Shown here: positions 8,848 through 15,277 of the stretch, piece by piece
Layout: each line of letters opens with the position of its first letter
How positions within the stretch are numbered: position 1 is the first letter of the stretch
NCBI GenBank assembly: GCA_023386155.1
Contig: JAEWKH010000100.1
Coordinates: forward strand, 1-34,976
DNA: 34,976 nucleotides
Direction of reading: 5' to 3'
Source: Pseudomonadota bacterium
GTDB lineage: Bacteria > Pseudomonadota > Alphaproteobacteria > Rhizobiales > Beijerinckiaceae
Translations under genes and position numbers: made by a program
Notes under the pieces: generated by a model
The model's input: the letters and a program-made list of their open reading frames with translations, nothing else
What the model was told of the DNA's origin: nothing
Databases searched by the model: none

Positions 8848-9543
8848 ATGTCGGCAGCCCAGTCTCAACCCGCCCTGTATCTCTCCAAAGTCGAGCGCCG
8901 TTACCCGCAAGGGGACAGCTTTCTCGAAGTGCTGCGCGGCGCCGAACTTGCGATCTGGCCGGGCGAGATCGTGGCGCTCGTCGCGCCTTCCGGCACGGGC
9001 AAGTCGACCCTGCTCCATCTGGCGGGTCTGCTCGAGAAGCCCGATGGCGGCGAGGTCTTCGTCGGCTCCAAGCCGACCGCGTCGATGAGCGATCCGGAGC
9101 GCACGCGGGTGCGGCGCGAGGAGCTCGGCTTCGTCTATCAGTTCCATCATCTCCTGCCGGAGTTTTCGGCTCTGGAGAACGTGGTGATTCCGCAGCTCAT
9201 CCGGGGCCTGTCGAAAACGGAAGCCCAGGATCGTGGGACCCAGCTTCTGACATTCCTAGGCTTGGGCAAGCGCCTCGATCACCGTCCCGGCGAGCTTTCC
9301 GGGGGCGAGCAGCAGCGCGTCGCCATCGCCCGCGCCGTCGCCAATGCCCCGCGCCTGCTCCTCGCGGACGAACCGACCGGCAATCTCGACCCGAACACGG
9401 CAGATCGCGTCTTCCAGACGCTTGTCGCCATCGTCCGCGCTTCCAAACTCGCGGCCCTTATTGCCACGCACAACATGGATCTCGCGGCGCGCATGGACCG
9501 GCGCGTAACGATCCGCGACGGCCTGATCGTCCAACTGCCCTGA
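8848..9543 (+). CDS. lolD: Lipoprotein-releasing ABC transporter ATPase LolD
   Basis: Cytoplasmic ATPase that powers the Lol permease encoded just upstream (2-base gap). It has 231 residues, the normal size. Motifs in order are Walker A APSGTGKST with K52, Q-loop YQFHHLLPEF, ABC signature LSGGEQQRVAIARA, Walker B LLLADEPTGNLD and the switch histidine in ATHNMDLA. The first Walker A position is alanine where the general pattern has glycine, a variant I believe is common in alphaproteobacterial LolD. The ATG at 8848 gives MSAAQSQPALYLSKVERRYPQ (8848 onward). A GC-rich hairpin (CGGCGC 9575-9580 with GCGCCG 9587-9592) lies after the stop but has no T-run. Confidence 0.96.
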   Translation: MSAAQSQPALYLSKVERRYPQGDSFLEVLRGAELAIWPGEIVALVAPSGTGKSTLLHLAGLLEKPDGGEVFVGSKPTASMSDPERTRVRREELGFVYQFHHLLPEFSALENVVIPQLIRGLSKTEAQDRGTQLLTFLGLGKRLDHRPGELSGGEQQRVAIARAVANAPRLLLADEPTGNLDPNTADRVFQTLVAIVRASKLAALIATHNMDLAARMDRRVTIRDGLIVQLP

Positions 9544-9669
9544 CGCCTTCCTCCGTGCTTTCGCGCAGCCCCTCCGGCGCAGCATCGCGCCGCGAGGATG
9601 CGTTCATCTTTGCGTCTTAACGACTTGTTGACTCCGTCCCGAGCCCGAGCCACGCACAGGCTTTACACA
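9544..9669. other. Gap after lolD, upstream of the SOS boxes
   Basis: It contains a 6-bp GC hairpin (9575-9592, loop AGCATC) without a T-run, which could aid termination of lolD. No open reading frame with a ribosome binding site was found. TTTACA at 9662-9667 could be the -35 of the promoter that reads the small gene downstream; 17 bases later stands AAATAT (9685-9690), a weak -10. Confidence 0.4.
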
Positions 9670-9705
9670 GAACATCCAATGAACAAATATGAACATATTG
9701 GGAAC
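9670..9705 (+). promoter_or_regulatory. Two tandem LexA (SOS) boxes
   Basis: The alphaproteobacterial LexA operator is the direct repeat GTTC-N7-GTTC, or GAAC-N7-GAAC on the other strand. Two exact matches stand in line: GAACATCCAATGAAC (9670-9684) and GAACATATTGGGAAC (9691-9705), starting 21 bases apart, two helical turns. They cover the interval between a -35-like TTTACA (9662-9667) and the ribosome binding site at 9708 of a 33-codon gene, which is where a repressor would block transcription. The exact double match makes chance unlikely, but binding is not shown. Confidence 0.85.
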
Positions 9706-9719
9706 ACGGAGATCAAACC

Positions 9720-9821
9720 ATGCTTCGCTTCATCCTCGAGACCACTGCCGAAATCGCTTCCCTGGCAATGTTCGGCTCTGCCGTGGCAATCTGGGCTCTG
9801 GTCCTTTCTCCCATTGCTTGA
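9720..9821 (+). CDS. SOS-controlled single-helix membrane microprotein (putative)
   Basis: A 33-residue reading frame that normal annotation would skip. It begins MLRFILETTAEIASLAMF, continues with GSAVAIWALVLS and ends PIA. One hydrophobic segment spans about residues 12-31, long enough to cross the membrane once, with a short N-terminal part holding one arginine and two glutamates. Support for a real gene: GGAG at 9708-9711 stands eight bases before the ATG, and two perfect LexA boxes lie directly upstream with a plausible promoter. LexA-controlled small membrane proteins are known as cell-division inhibitors, for example Caulobacter SidA of 29 residues. I did not compare the sequences, so similarity is of type and regulation only. 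Another possibility is a leader peptide for dnaE, which starts 118 bases downstream. Confidence 0.65.
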   Translation: MLRFILETTAEIASLAMFGSAVAIWALVLSPIA

Positions 9822-9939
9822 TACCGGGATCCACAACAACCCACCGGGATTCACAGGAACATACTCCTTGATGGTCGGGGTTAGGCATCCTTAGCAAAGA
9901 ATCGTGTCACTATGCGCGCCGTTCGATGAGTAGAGTTTT
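9822..9939. other. Gap between microprotein ORF and dnaE, with imperfect direct repeat
   Basis: CCGGGATCCACA (9824-9835) and CCGGGATTCACA (9844-9855) repeat with a 20-base period; their GGATYCACA part resembles a weak DnaA box. No T-run terminator follows the small gene, so transcripts may continue into dnaE. No firm dnaE promoter could be chosen. Confidence 0.4.
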
Positions 9940-9950
9940 ATGGCGCGCAT
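9912..9950 (+). promoter_or_regulatory. Hairpin enclosing the dnaE start codon
   Basis: ATGCGCGCC (9912-9920) is an exact reverse complement of GGCGCGCAT (9942-9950), giving a 9-bp stem with seven G-C pairs and a 21-base loop. The loop carries the weak ribosome binding region and the first two bases of the ATG at 9940; the stem's right arm is codons 1-4 of dnaE. Such a fold could limit translation initiation. It is seen in the sequence; the effect is inference. Confidence 0.5.
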
Positions 9951-12900
9951 TCTTCACGATATCGGTTTCGTCCATCTGCATGTCCATTCCTCGTACTCGC
10001 TGCTCGAGGGGGCACTGAAGGTCGCGCAACTGGCAAAGCTCGCCGCAGCCGACAAGCAGCCGGCCCTTGCGCTCACCGACACCAACAATCTCTTCGGGGC
10101 CCTCGAATTCTCCGAGAAGCTCGCAGGCTCCGGCATCCAGCCCATCGCGGGCGTCCAGCTCTCTGTCTGTTTCGAGGAGCCCGACCCGGTCGCCCGGGTG
10201 GTGCCGCAGCCGTCCAGCATCGTGCTGCTTGCGCAGACGGAGGAGGGCTACCGCAACCTCATGCGCCTCGTGAGCCATGCCTATTTCGGCGTTCCGCTGG
10301 GCGAGGATCCCCGCGTGATGGCGCCGGTCCTGGCGGCCCACAGCGAGGGGCTGATCGCCCTGACCGGCGGTTTCTCGGGCCCGCTCGATTGTGCCCTGCG
10401 CAATGGCGCACGCCAGGATCTGGCGCAAGCCCGTCTCGATATCCTCAAGAATGCCTTCGGCCATCAGCTCTATGTGGAAATCCAGCGCCATGGGCTTGAG
10501 GATGAGCGTCTGATCGAAGGAGAGCTGCTGGCGCTGGCGGATCGCAACGGATTGCCCATCGTCGCAGCCAACGAGCCCTTCTTCTCGTCTTCAAAGGATT
10601 ACGAGGCGCACGATGCGCTCCTGGCGATTGCCGAGGGCCAGATCGTCTCCAATCCCGATCGGCGACGCCTTACGCCGGAGCATCATTTCAAGACCCGCCA
10701 GCAGATGATGGAGCTGTTCGCGGATCTTCCGGACGCGCTGCAGGCGAGCGTCGAGATCGCCATGCGCTGCGCGACGCGCGTGAGAACCCGCAAGCCCATT
10801 CTGCCGAACTTCGGCACCGGTCCCGATGCCGTCTCCCTGGACGAGGGCGAAGAGCTGAAGCGGCAGGCGGAGGAGGGGCTCGAGAAGCGCCTCGCGGCGC
10901 ACGGTCCGGCACCGGGGCTGACGGAGCAGGATTACCGCGACCGTCTTGCCTACGAGATCGGCATCATCCGGAACATGAAGTTCCCGGGCTACTTCCTGAT
11001 CGTGTCCGACTTCATCAAGTGGGCAAAGGACCACAACATCCCGGTCGGGCCGGGCCGCGGCTCGGGCGCAGGTTCGCTCGTGGCCTATGCGCTCACCATC
11101 ACCGACCTCGATCCCTTGCGGTTTGCACTGCTCTTCGAGCGCTTCCTCAATCCGGAACGCGTCTCGATGCCCGATTTCGATATCGACTTCTGCGTCGAGG
11201 GACGCGAGCGCGTCATCGAATACGTCCAGCAGCGTTATGGCGAGGAGCAGGTCGCACAGATCATCACCTTCGGTACGCTGCTCGCGCGCGGCGTGATGCG
11301 CGACGTCGGCCGCGTGCTCGAAATGCCGTATGGCCAGGTGGACAAGCTCACCAAGCTGGTGCCGCAGAACCCGGCCAATCCGGTGACGCTCGCGCAGGCC
11401 ATCGAGGGCGAGCCGAAGCTGCAGGCGGCCATCGACGAGGAGCCGGTCGTCAAGCGCATGCTGGACATCGCGCAGAAGCTCGAAGGGCTTCACCGGCACG
11501 CTTCGACCCATGCCGCCGGCGTCGTGATCGGCGACCGCCCGCTCCAGGAGCTGGTGCCGCTCTACCGAGACCCGAAGACCGGCATGCGCGTGACCCAGTT
11601 CAACATGAAATGGGTCGAACAGGCGGGCCTCGTGAAGTTCGACTTCCTGGGCCTCAAGACCCTCACCGTCCTGAGGACCGCGGTCGATCTCATCAAGCGG
11701 ACAGGAATCCACATCGATCTGTCGGCATTGCCGCTCGACGACCGCAAGACCTACGAGATGCTCCGGCGCGGCGAGACGGTCGGCGTGTTCCAGGTGGAAT
11801 CGGCGGGGATGCGCAAAGCGCTCGTGGAGATGGAGACCGACCGTTTCGAGGACATCATCGCCCTCGTGGCGCTCTATCGGCCGGGCCCGATGGCCAACAT
11901 CCCGGTCTATTGCGCGCGCAAGCTCGGCAAGGACGAGCACAACAAGAAGGATTGGTATCCGCACGACAAGCTGGAGCCGATCCTGCGCGAGACCTTCGGC
12001 ATCATCGTCTATCAGGAGCAGGTGATGGAGGTGGCGAAGGTCCTCTCCGGCTACTCGCTCGGCGATGCCGACCTTCTGCGTCGCGCCATGGGCAAGAAGA
12101 TCAAGGCCGAGATGGATGCTCAGCGCGAGCGCTTCGTCTCGGGCGCGGCCAAGGGTGGCCTCGAGAAGGCGAAGGCGGACGAGATCTTCGACCTTCTCGC
12201 CAAGTTCGCGGATTACGGCTTCAACAAGAGCCACGCAGCCGCCTACGCGCTGGTTGCGTTCCAGACAGCCTATCTCAAGGCCAATTTCCCGGTCGAGTTC
12301 CTCGCTGCGTCCATGACGCTCGATCTCGACAACACCGACAAGCTCGCCGAGTTCCGTCGTGAGGCCCAGCGCCTCGGCTTCAAGGTGATCCCGCCGTCGA
12401 TCAACCGCTCGGGCGTGGTCTTCGACGTGGAGTATGACGCCGAGGGCAAGGGGCAGATCCTTTACGCGCTTGCCGCCGTCAAAGGCGTCGGCCGTCAGGC
12501 CATCGAGAGCGTCGTCGAGGCCCGCGGCGACGAGCCGTTCAAGGACCTGACCGATTTCGCCCGGCGCATCAATCCGCGCATGCTCAACAAGCGCACGCTG
12601 GAGAACCTGATCGCTGCCGGCGCCTTCGATGAGCTCGAACCGGACCGCGCCAAGGCGTGTGCCTCCATCGATGCCATGATGAGCCTTGCTCAGCAATCGC
12701 ACGAAGCGGCCAATGGCGGCATGATGGACATGTTCGGCGGCGTCGCCTCGGCGGATGTGCAGCTGCGCATCGGGCCCTACGAGCCCTGGCCCGCCGCCGA
12801 GAGGCTGCAGCGGGAATTCGATGCGGTCGGCTTCTTCCTTTCAGGCCATCCGCTCGATGAATACGGCGATCTTCTCAAGAAGCTCCGGGTTCAGACCTGG

Positions 12901-13413
12901 GTCGAATTCTGCCGCTCGGTGAAGGCAGGCAACTCCGTGGGCCGGGTCGCCGCCACCATCCTCGACCGGCAGGAGCGCCGGACCAAGACCGGCAACAAGA
13001 TGGGCATTCTTACCCTGTCGGATCAGACCGGGCAGTTCGAAGCCATCATCTTTTCCGAAGGTCTCGTGCGCTTGCGCGAGGTCCTGGAGCCCGGATCCGC
13101 CGTGGTCCTCATGCTGCAGGCCGGACTCGAGGGCGAAGAGGTGAGGGCACGAATCGGCATGGCGGAGCCCCTTGAGGAAGCTGTCGCCAAGCACCAGAAG
13201 GGCATGAGGATCTTCCTACGCGACGAGCGCCCGATCACCAGCGTTTACGAACGGCTCAGGGCGAGAGGCGAGGGGGAGGTGTCCCTCGTGCTCATCCTCG
13301 ACGACGGGGACCGGGAGGTCGAGGTCAAGCTGCCGGGCAAGTACATGGCAAGCCCCCAGATTGCCGGGGCCTTAAGGGCCGTGCCGGGGGTCGTGGACGT
13401 GCATTTGAACTGA
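9940..13413 (+). CDS. dnaE: DNA polymerase III alpha subunit (replicative DnaE1)
   Basis: Catalytic subunit of the chromosomal replicase, 1157 residues, the usual size for this family. Domains in order: an N-terminal PHP domain beginning HLHVHSSYSLLEGA (H12, H14, H16), then the polymerase palm with catalytic aspartates D412 and D414 in PDFDIDF and D568 in VKFDFLGLKTL. Fingers follow (ADLLRRAMGKK, FADYGFNKSHAAAYAL), then a helix-hairpin-helix region near residue 850, and an OB fold around 995-1075 (GRVAATILDRQERRTKTG, positions about 12940-12995). The full-length PHP, helix-hairpin-helix and tail plus genome context mark it as the replicative form, not the error-prone ImuC/DnaE2. The ribosome binding site is weak and the start codon lies in a hairpin loop. 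Two SOS boxes 235 bases upstream could influence it. Confidence 0.97.
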   Translation: MARILHDIGFVHLHVHSSYSLLEGALKVAQLAKLAAADKQPALALTDTNNLFGALEFSEKLAGSGIQPIAGVQLSVCFEEPDPVARVVPQPSSIVLLAQTEEGYRNLMRLVSHAYFGVPLGEDPRVMAPVLAAHSEGLIALTGGFSGPLDCALRNGARQDLAQARLDILKNAFGHQLYVEIQRHGLEDERLIEGELLALADRNGLPIVAANEPFFSSSKDYEAHDALLAIAEGQIVSNPDRRRLTPEHHFKTRQQMMELFADLPDALQASVEIAMRCATRVRTRKPILPNFGTGPDAVSLDEGEELKRQAEEGLEKRLAAHGPAPGLTEQDYRDRLAYEIGIIRNMKFPGYFLIVSDFIKWAKDHNIPVGPGRGSGAGSLVAYALTITDLDPLRFALLFERFLNPERVSMPDFDIDFCVEGRERVIEYVQQRYGEEQVAQIITFGTLLARGVMRDVGRVLEMPYGQVDKLTKLVPQNPANPVTLAQAIEGEPKLQAAIDEEPVVKRMLDIAQKLEGLHRHASTHAAGVVIGDRPLQELVPLYRDPKTGMRVTQFNMKWVEQAGLVKFDFLGLKTLTVLRTAVDLIKRTGIHIDLSALPLDDRKTYEMLRRGETVGVFQVESAGMRKALVEMETDRFEDIIALVALYRPGPMANIPVYCARKLGKDEHNKKDWYPHDKLEPILRETFGIIVYQEQVMEVAKVLSGYSLGDADLLRRAMGKKIKAEMDAQRERFVSGAAKGGLEKAKADEIFDLLAKFADYGFNKSHAAAYALVAFQTAYLKANFPVEFLAASMTLDLDNTDKLAEFRREAQRLGFKVIPPSINRSGVVFDVEYDAEGKGQILYALAAVKGVGRQAIESVVEARGDEPFKDLTDFARRINPRMLNKRTLENLIAAGAFDELEPDRAKACASIDAMMSLAQQSHEAANGGMMDMFGGVASADVQLRIGPYEPWPAAERLQREFDAVGFFLSGHPLDEYGDLLKKLRVQTWVEFCRSVKAGNSVGRVAATILDRQERRTKTGNKMGILTLSDQTGQFEAIIFSEGLVRLREVLEPGSAVVLMLQAGLEGEEVRARIGMAEPLEEAVAKHQKGMRIFLRDERPITSVYERLRARGEGEVSLVLILDDGDREVEVKLPGKYMASPQIAGALRAVPGVVDVHLN

Positions 13414-13444
13414 GGCTTGCCAAGTTGATCAGTGGACCTCATCA

Positions 13445-13456
13445 TATAACGTTATA
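13445..13456. promoter_or_regulatory. Perfect palindrome TATAACGTTATA before the orphan gene
   Basis: A 12-bp perfect inverted repeat lying 30 bases before the ATG at 13487, in AT-rich DNA that begins right after dnaE. Its position suits an operator overlapping the -10 region. No -35 with standard spacing is evident: TTGATC at 13425-13430 is 14 bases away. Function is inferred from position and symmetry alone. Confidence 0.4.
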
Positions 13457-13486
13457 GAGTATTGTTCGCCTCTGAGGCTGTTTGAC

Positions 13487-13921
13487 ATGGCTCGCCTACG
13501 GCAACTTGCGGCACCGCTGAGTTGGCTTGTTTTCTTGTGGCTCAAGGCTGTTGACGAACTTGATATTGTTGAGAGGCATGTTTCGGTTTCGTCGACCAGA
13601 TTCTGGCTATATGCGTCAGCGGAATTCTTTGTTGCTGTATTAGTTTTGGTGGGAATGTTTTGGGGACACACTTGTGACTGGCGGATAAGCCAAGGAGTTC
13701 TTCGTGACCCAGCGGAAGATCGGAGGCAAATAGTCGTTCTGAGTTTGCTGGCCGCCTCATCGATTCCAAATCTTTTATTTTTAGCGCTGGTAGCTGATCG
13801 GCTGAGTTTCTCTTTTCGAGACGTTAATGATCTCGGACTCGCGTTGCTTGTGACGCCTGCGCTTTTGGGCTCGATTTGGTTTCGGCTCCAGAGATTCAGT
13901 TCTTTGCAATTGCAATCATAG
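13487..13921 (+). CDS. Hypothetical multi-span membrane protein, AT-rich orphan
   Basis: I do not recognise this 144-residue protein. It shows hydrophobic stretches at about residues 8-22, 39-59, 82-103 and 115-133, so three or four membrane spans, with charged loops between (DPAEDRRQ, residues 74-81). The start has GAGG (13474-13477) nine bases upstream. Codon use differs clearly from its neighbours: many T- and A-ending codons (GTT, TTG, TTT, GAT), where the flanking dnaE and rpsB prefer C and G. This suggests later acquisition or a poorly conserved lineage-specific gene. It sits between dnaE and rpsB, which otherwise bound conserved blocks. The opposite strand carries a 169-codon open frame, but its product is low-complexity and serine-rich. 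Confidence 0.55.
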   Translation: MARLRQLAAPLSWLVFLWLKAVDELDIVERHVSVSSTRFWLYASAEFFVAVLVLVGMFWGHTCDWRISQGVLRDPAEDRRQIVVLSLLAASSIPNLLFLALVADRLSFSFRDVNDLGLALLVTPALLGSIWFRLQRFSSLQLQS

Positions 13922-14014
13922 GTTGTATAGCCCTGCAAGGGTTCGTAGGTTCAGGTAGTCTTGTCGACATTGGCATGACAGTTCTGGGGTAGACTTGAGG
14001 TAACAGTTTCCCTG

Positions 14015-14044
14015 CTTGCATTTCCGCGCCTTTACCCCTATATG
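14015..14044 (+). promoter_or_regulatory. Sigma-70 type promoter of the rpsB-tsf operon
   Basis: TTGCAT (14016-14021) and TATATG (14039-14044) are separated by 17 bases. With the preceding C they read CTTGCAT and CTATAT, close to the alphaproteobacterial housekeeping pattern CTTGAC-N17-CTATAT. The predicted start, near 14051, leaves a leader of about 100 bases before rpsB. Confidence 0.65.
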
Positions 14045-14070
14045 CGCGCCTATCCCACACGCGGAATTCG

Positions 14071-14117
14071 CCTCATAAGCCCATGAGGTATCCCGGTGGC
14101 CGGCTGTGCCGGTCCAC
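14071..14117 (+). promoter_or_regulatory. Structured rpsB leader: two hairpins
   Basis: Hairpin 1 is CCTCAT/ATGAGG (14071-14076 with 14083-14088, 6-base loop). Hairpin 2 is GTGGCCGGC paired with GCCGG-T-CCAC (14096-14104 with 14108-14117), nine pairs with one bulged T and loop TGT. The rpsB ribosome binding site (GGAG, 14138-14141) follows. Autogenous control by S2 through the leader is known in gammaproteobacteria; whether this leader works that way is inference. Confidence 0.45.
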
Positions 14118-14149
14118 TGTTCCGCGGAGGCTTAACCGGAGAATAAACT

Positions 14150-15172
14150 ATGGCGCTTCCCGATTTTTCGATGCGCAGCCTGCTTGAGGCTGGCGCTCAC
14201 TTTGGCCACCAGGCCCACCGTTGGAACCCGAAGATGGGTCAGTACATCTTCGGCACCCGCAATAACATCCACATCATCGACCTCGCCCAGACGGTTCCGA
14301 TGCTGCACCGCGCCCTCCAGGCCGTGAGCGACACGGTGGCCAAGGGCGGCCGCGTGCTCTTCGTCGGCACGAAGCGCCAGGCTTCCGACGCGGTTGCGGA
14401 TGCGGCCAAGCGTTCGGCCCAGTACTACGTCAATTCCCGCTGGCTCGGCGGCATGCTGACCAACTGGAAGACGATCTCCGGCTCCATCGCCCGCCTGCGC
14501 AAGGTGGACGAGATCCTCGCCGGCGGCGGCCAGGGCCTGACGAAGAAAGAGCGCCTCATGCTCGCCCGCGAGAAGGAGAAGCTCGAGCGCGCTCTTGGCG
14601 GCATCAAGGACATGGGCGGCACGCCCGACCTGATCTTCGTCATCGACACCAACAAGGAGCAGCTGGCGATCCAGGAGGCCAAGCGCCTCGGCATCCCGGT
14701 GGCTGCCATCGTCGACACGAACTGCGATCCGGACGGCATCACCTTCCCGGTCCCGGCCAATGACGATGCCGGCCGCGCGATCTCGCTCTACTGCGATCTG
14801 GTCGCCCGCGCCGCTCTCGACGGCATCTCCCGTGGCGCTGGCGCCATGGGCATCGATATCGGCGAGTCCGAGAACCCGCTCGCCGAGGAGCTCCCGGCTA
14901 CCGAGACGGCGACCGCCGCCTATGAAGGCGAGCAGTTCGAGCGTCTGGCCGCTCCCCGTGGCGCTCCCGACGATCTGACCAAGCTGAACGGCGTCGGCCC
15001 GCAGCTCGAGAAGAAGCTCAACGAGGCTGGCATCTTCCACTACTGGCAGCTCGCTGCCATGCAGCCGGGCGATGTCGCCCAGCTCGACAAGGACCTGAAG
15101 CTGAACGGCCGCCTGGAGCGTGACGGCTGGATCAACCAGGCCCGCTCGATGATCGAAGCCGCTGCTGCGTAA
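14150..15172 (+). CDS. rpsB: 30S ribosomal protein S2 with C-terminal helix-hairpin-helix-like extension
   Basis: Small-subunit ribosomal protein uS2, which binds late in 30S assembly and holds protein S1 in many bacteria. The protein has 340 residues against 241 in E. coli. Residues 1-235 are standard S2, with FSMRSLLEAGAHFGHQAHRW at the start and NSRWLGGMLTNWKT, IPVAAIVDTNCDPDGI and IPVPANDDAGR-like segments. The remainder is a low-complexity linker (about 240-265) and a compact domain containing DDLTKLNGVGPQLEKKLNEA and GIFHYWQLAAM, a helix-hairpin-helix-like fold also known at the ends of other Rhizobiales proteins. GGAG at 14138-14141 stands eight bases before ATG. tsf follows after 105 bases, the nearly universal rpsB-tsf pair. 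Confidence 0.97.
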   Translation: MALPDFSMRSLLEAGAHFGHQAHRWNPKMGQYIFGTRNNIHIIDLAQTVPMLHRALQAVSDTVAKGGRVLFVGTKRQASDAVADAAKRSAQYYVNSRWLGGMLTNWKTISGSIARLRKVDEILAGGGQGLTKKERLMLAREKEKLERALGGIKDMGGTPDLIFVIDTNKEQLAIQEAKRLGIPVAAIVDTNCDPDGITFPVPANDDAGRAISLYCDLVARAALDGISRGAGAMGIDIGESENPLAEELPATETATAAYEGEQFERLAAPRGAPDDLTKLNGVGPQLEKKLNEAGIFHYWQLAAMQPGDVAQLDKDLKLNGRLERDGWINQARSMIEAAAA

Positions 15173-15216
15173 GCCTCACGGCGCCGCAGGATGCAGCGCC
15201 GCTTGAACGAATGATC

Positions 15217-15245
15217 GAGCCCGGCGTTCCACGAGCGCCGGGCTC
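15217..15245 (+). terminator. 10-bp hairpin between rpsB and tsf (attenuator-like)
   Basis: GAGCCCGGCG (15217-15226) pairs perfectly with CGCCGGGCTC (15236-15245) around a 9-base loop. A weaker GGCGC/GCGCC pairing precedes it near 15180-15200. No T-run follows, so it may be a partial terminator, an RNA stabiliser or a processing site setting the S2 to EF-Ts ratio. Confidence 0.45.
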
Positions 15246-15277
15246 CCTCTATGCATGAACCTTTGAAAGGAATGGCC

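Noticed and set aside
10591..12702. 703-codon minus-strand frame opposite dnaE
   Set aside because: Antisense frame caused by high GC and biased codons of dnaE; histidine-, arginine- and glutamate-rich with no recognisable domain.
13429..13938. 169-codon open frame on the minus strand opposite the orphan gene
   Set aside because: Its product is low-complexity and rich in serine, threonine and lysine with no hydrophobic pattern, and it has no clear ribosome binding site. The plus-strand frame has both a membrane-protein pattern and a Shine-Dalgarno.
13931..13970. tRNA-like GGGTTCG stretch before rpsB
   Set aside because: No acceptor stem, anticodon arm or cloverleaf could be built around it.
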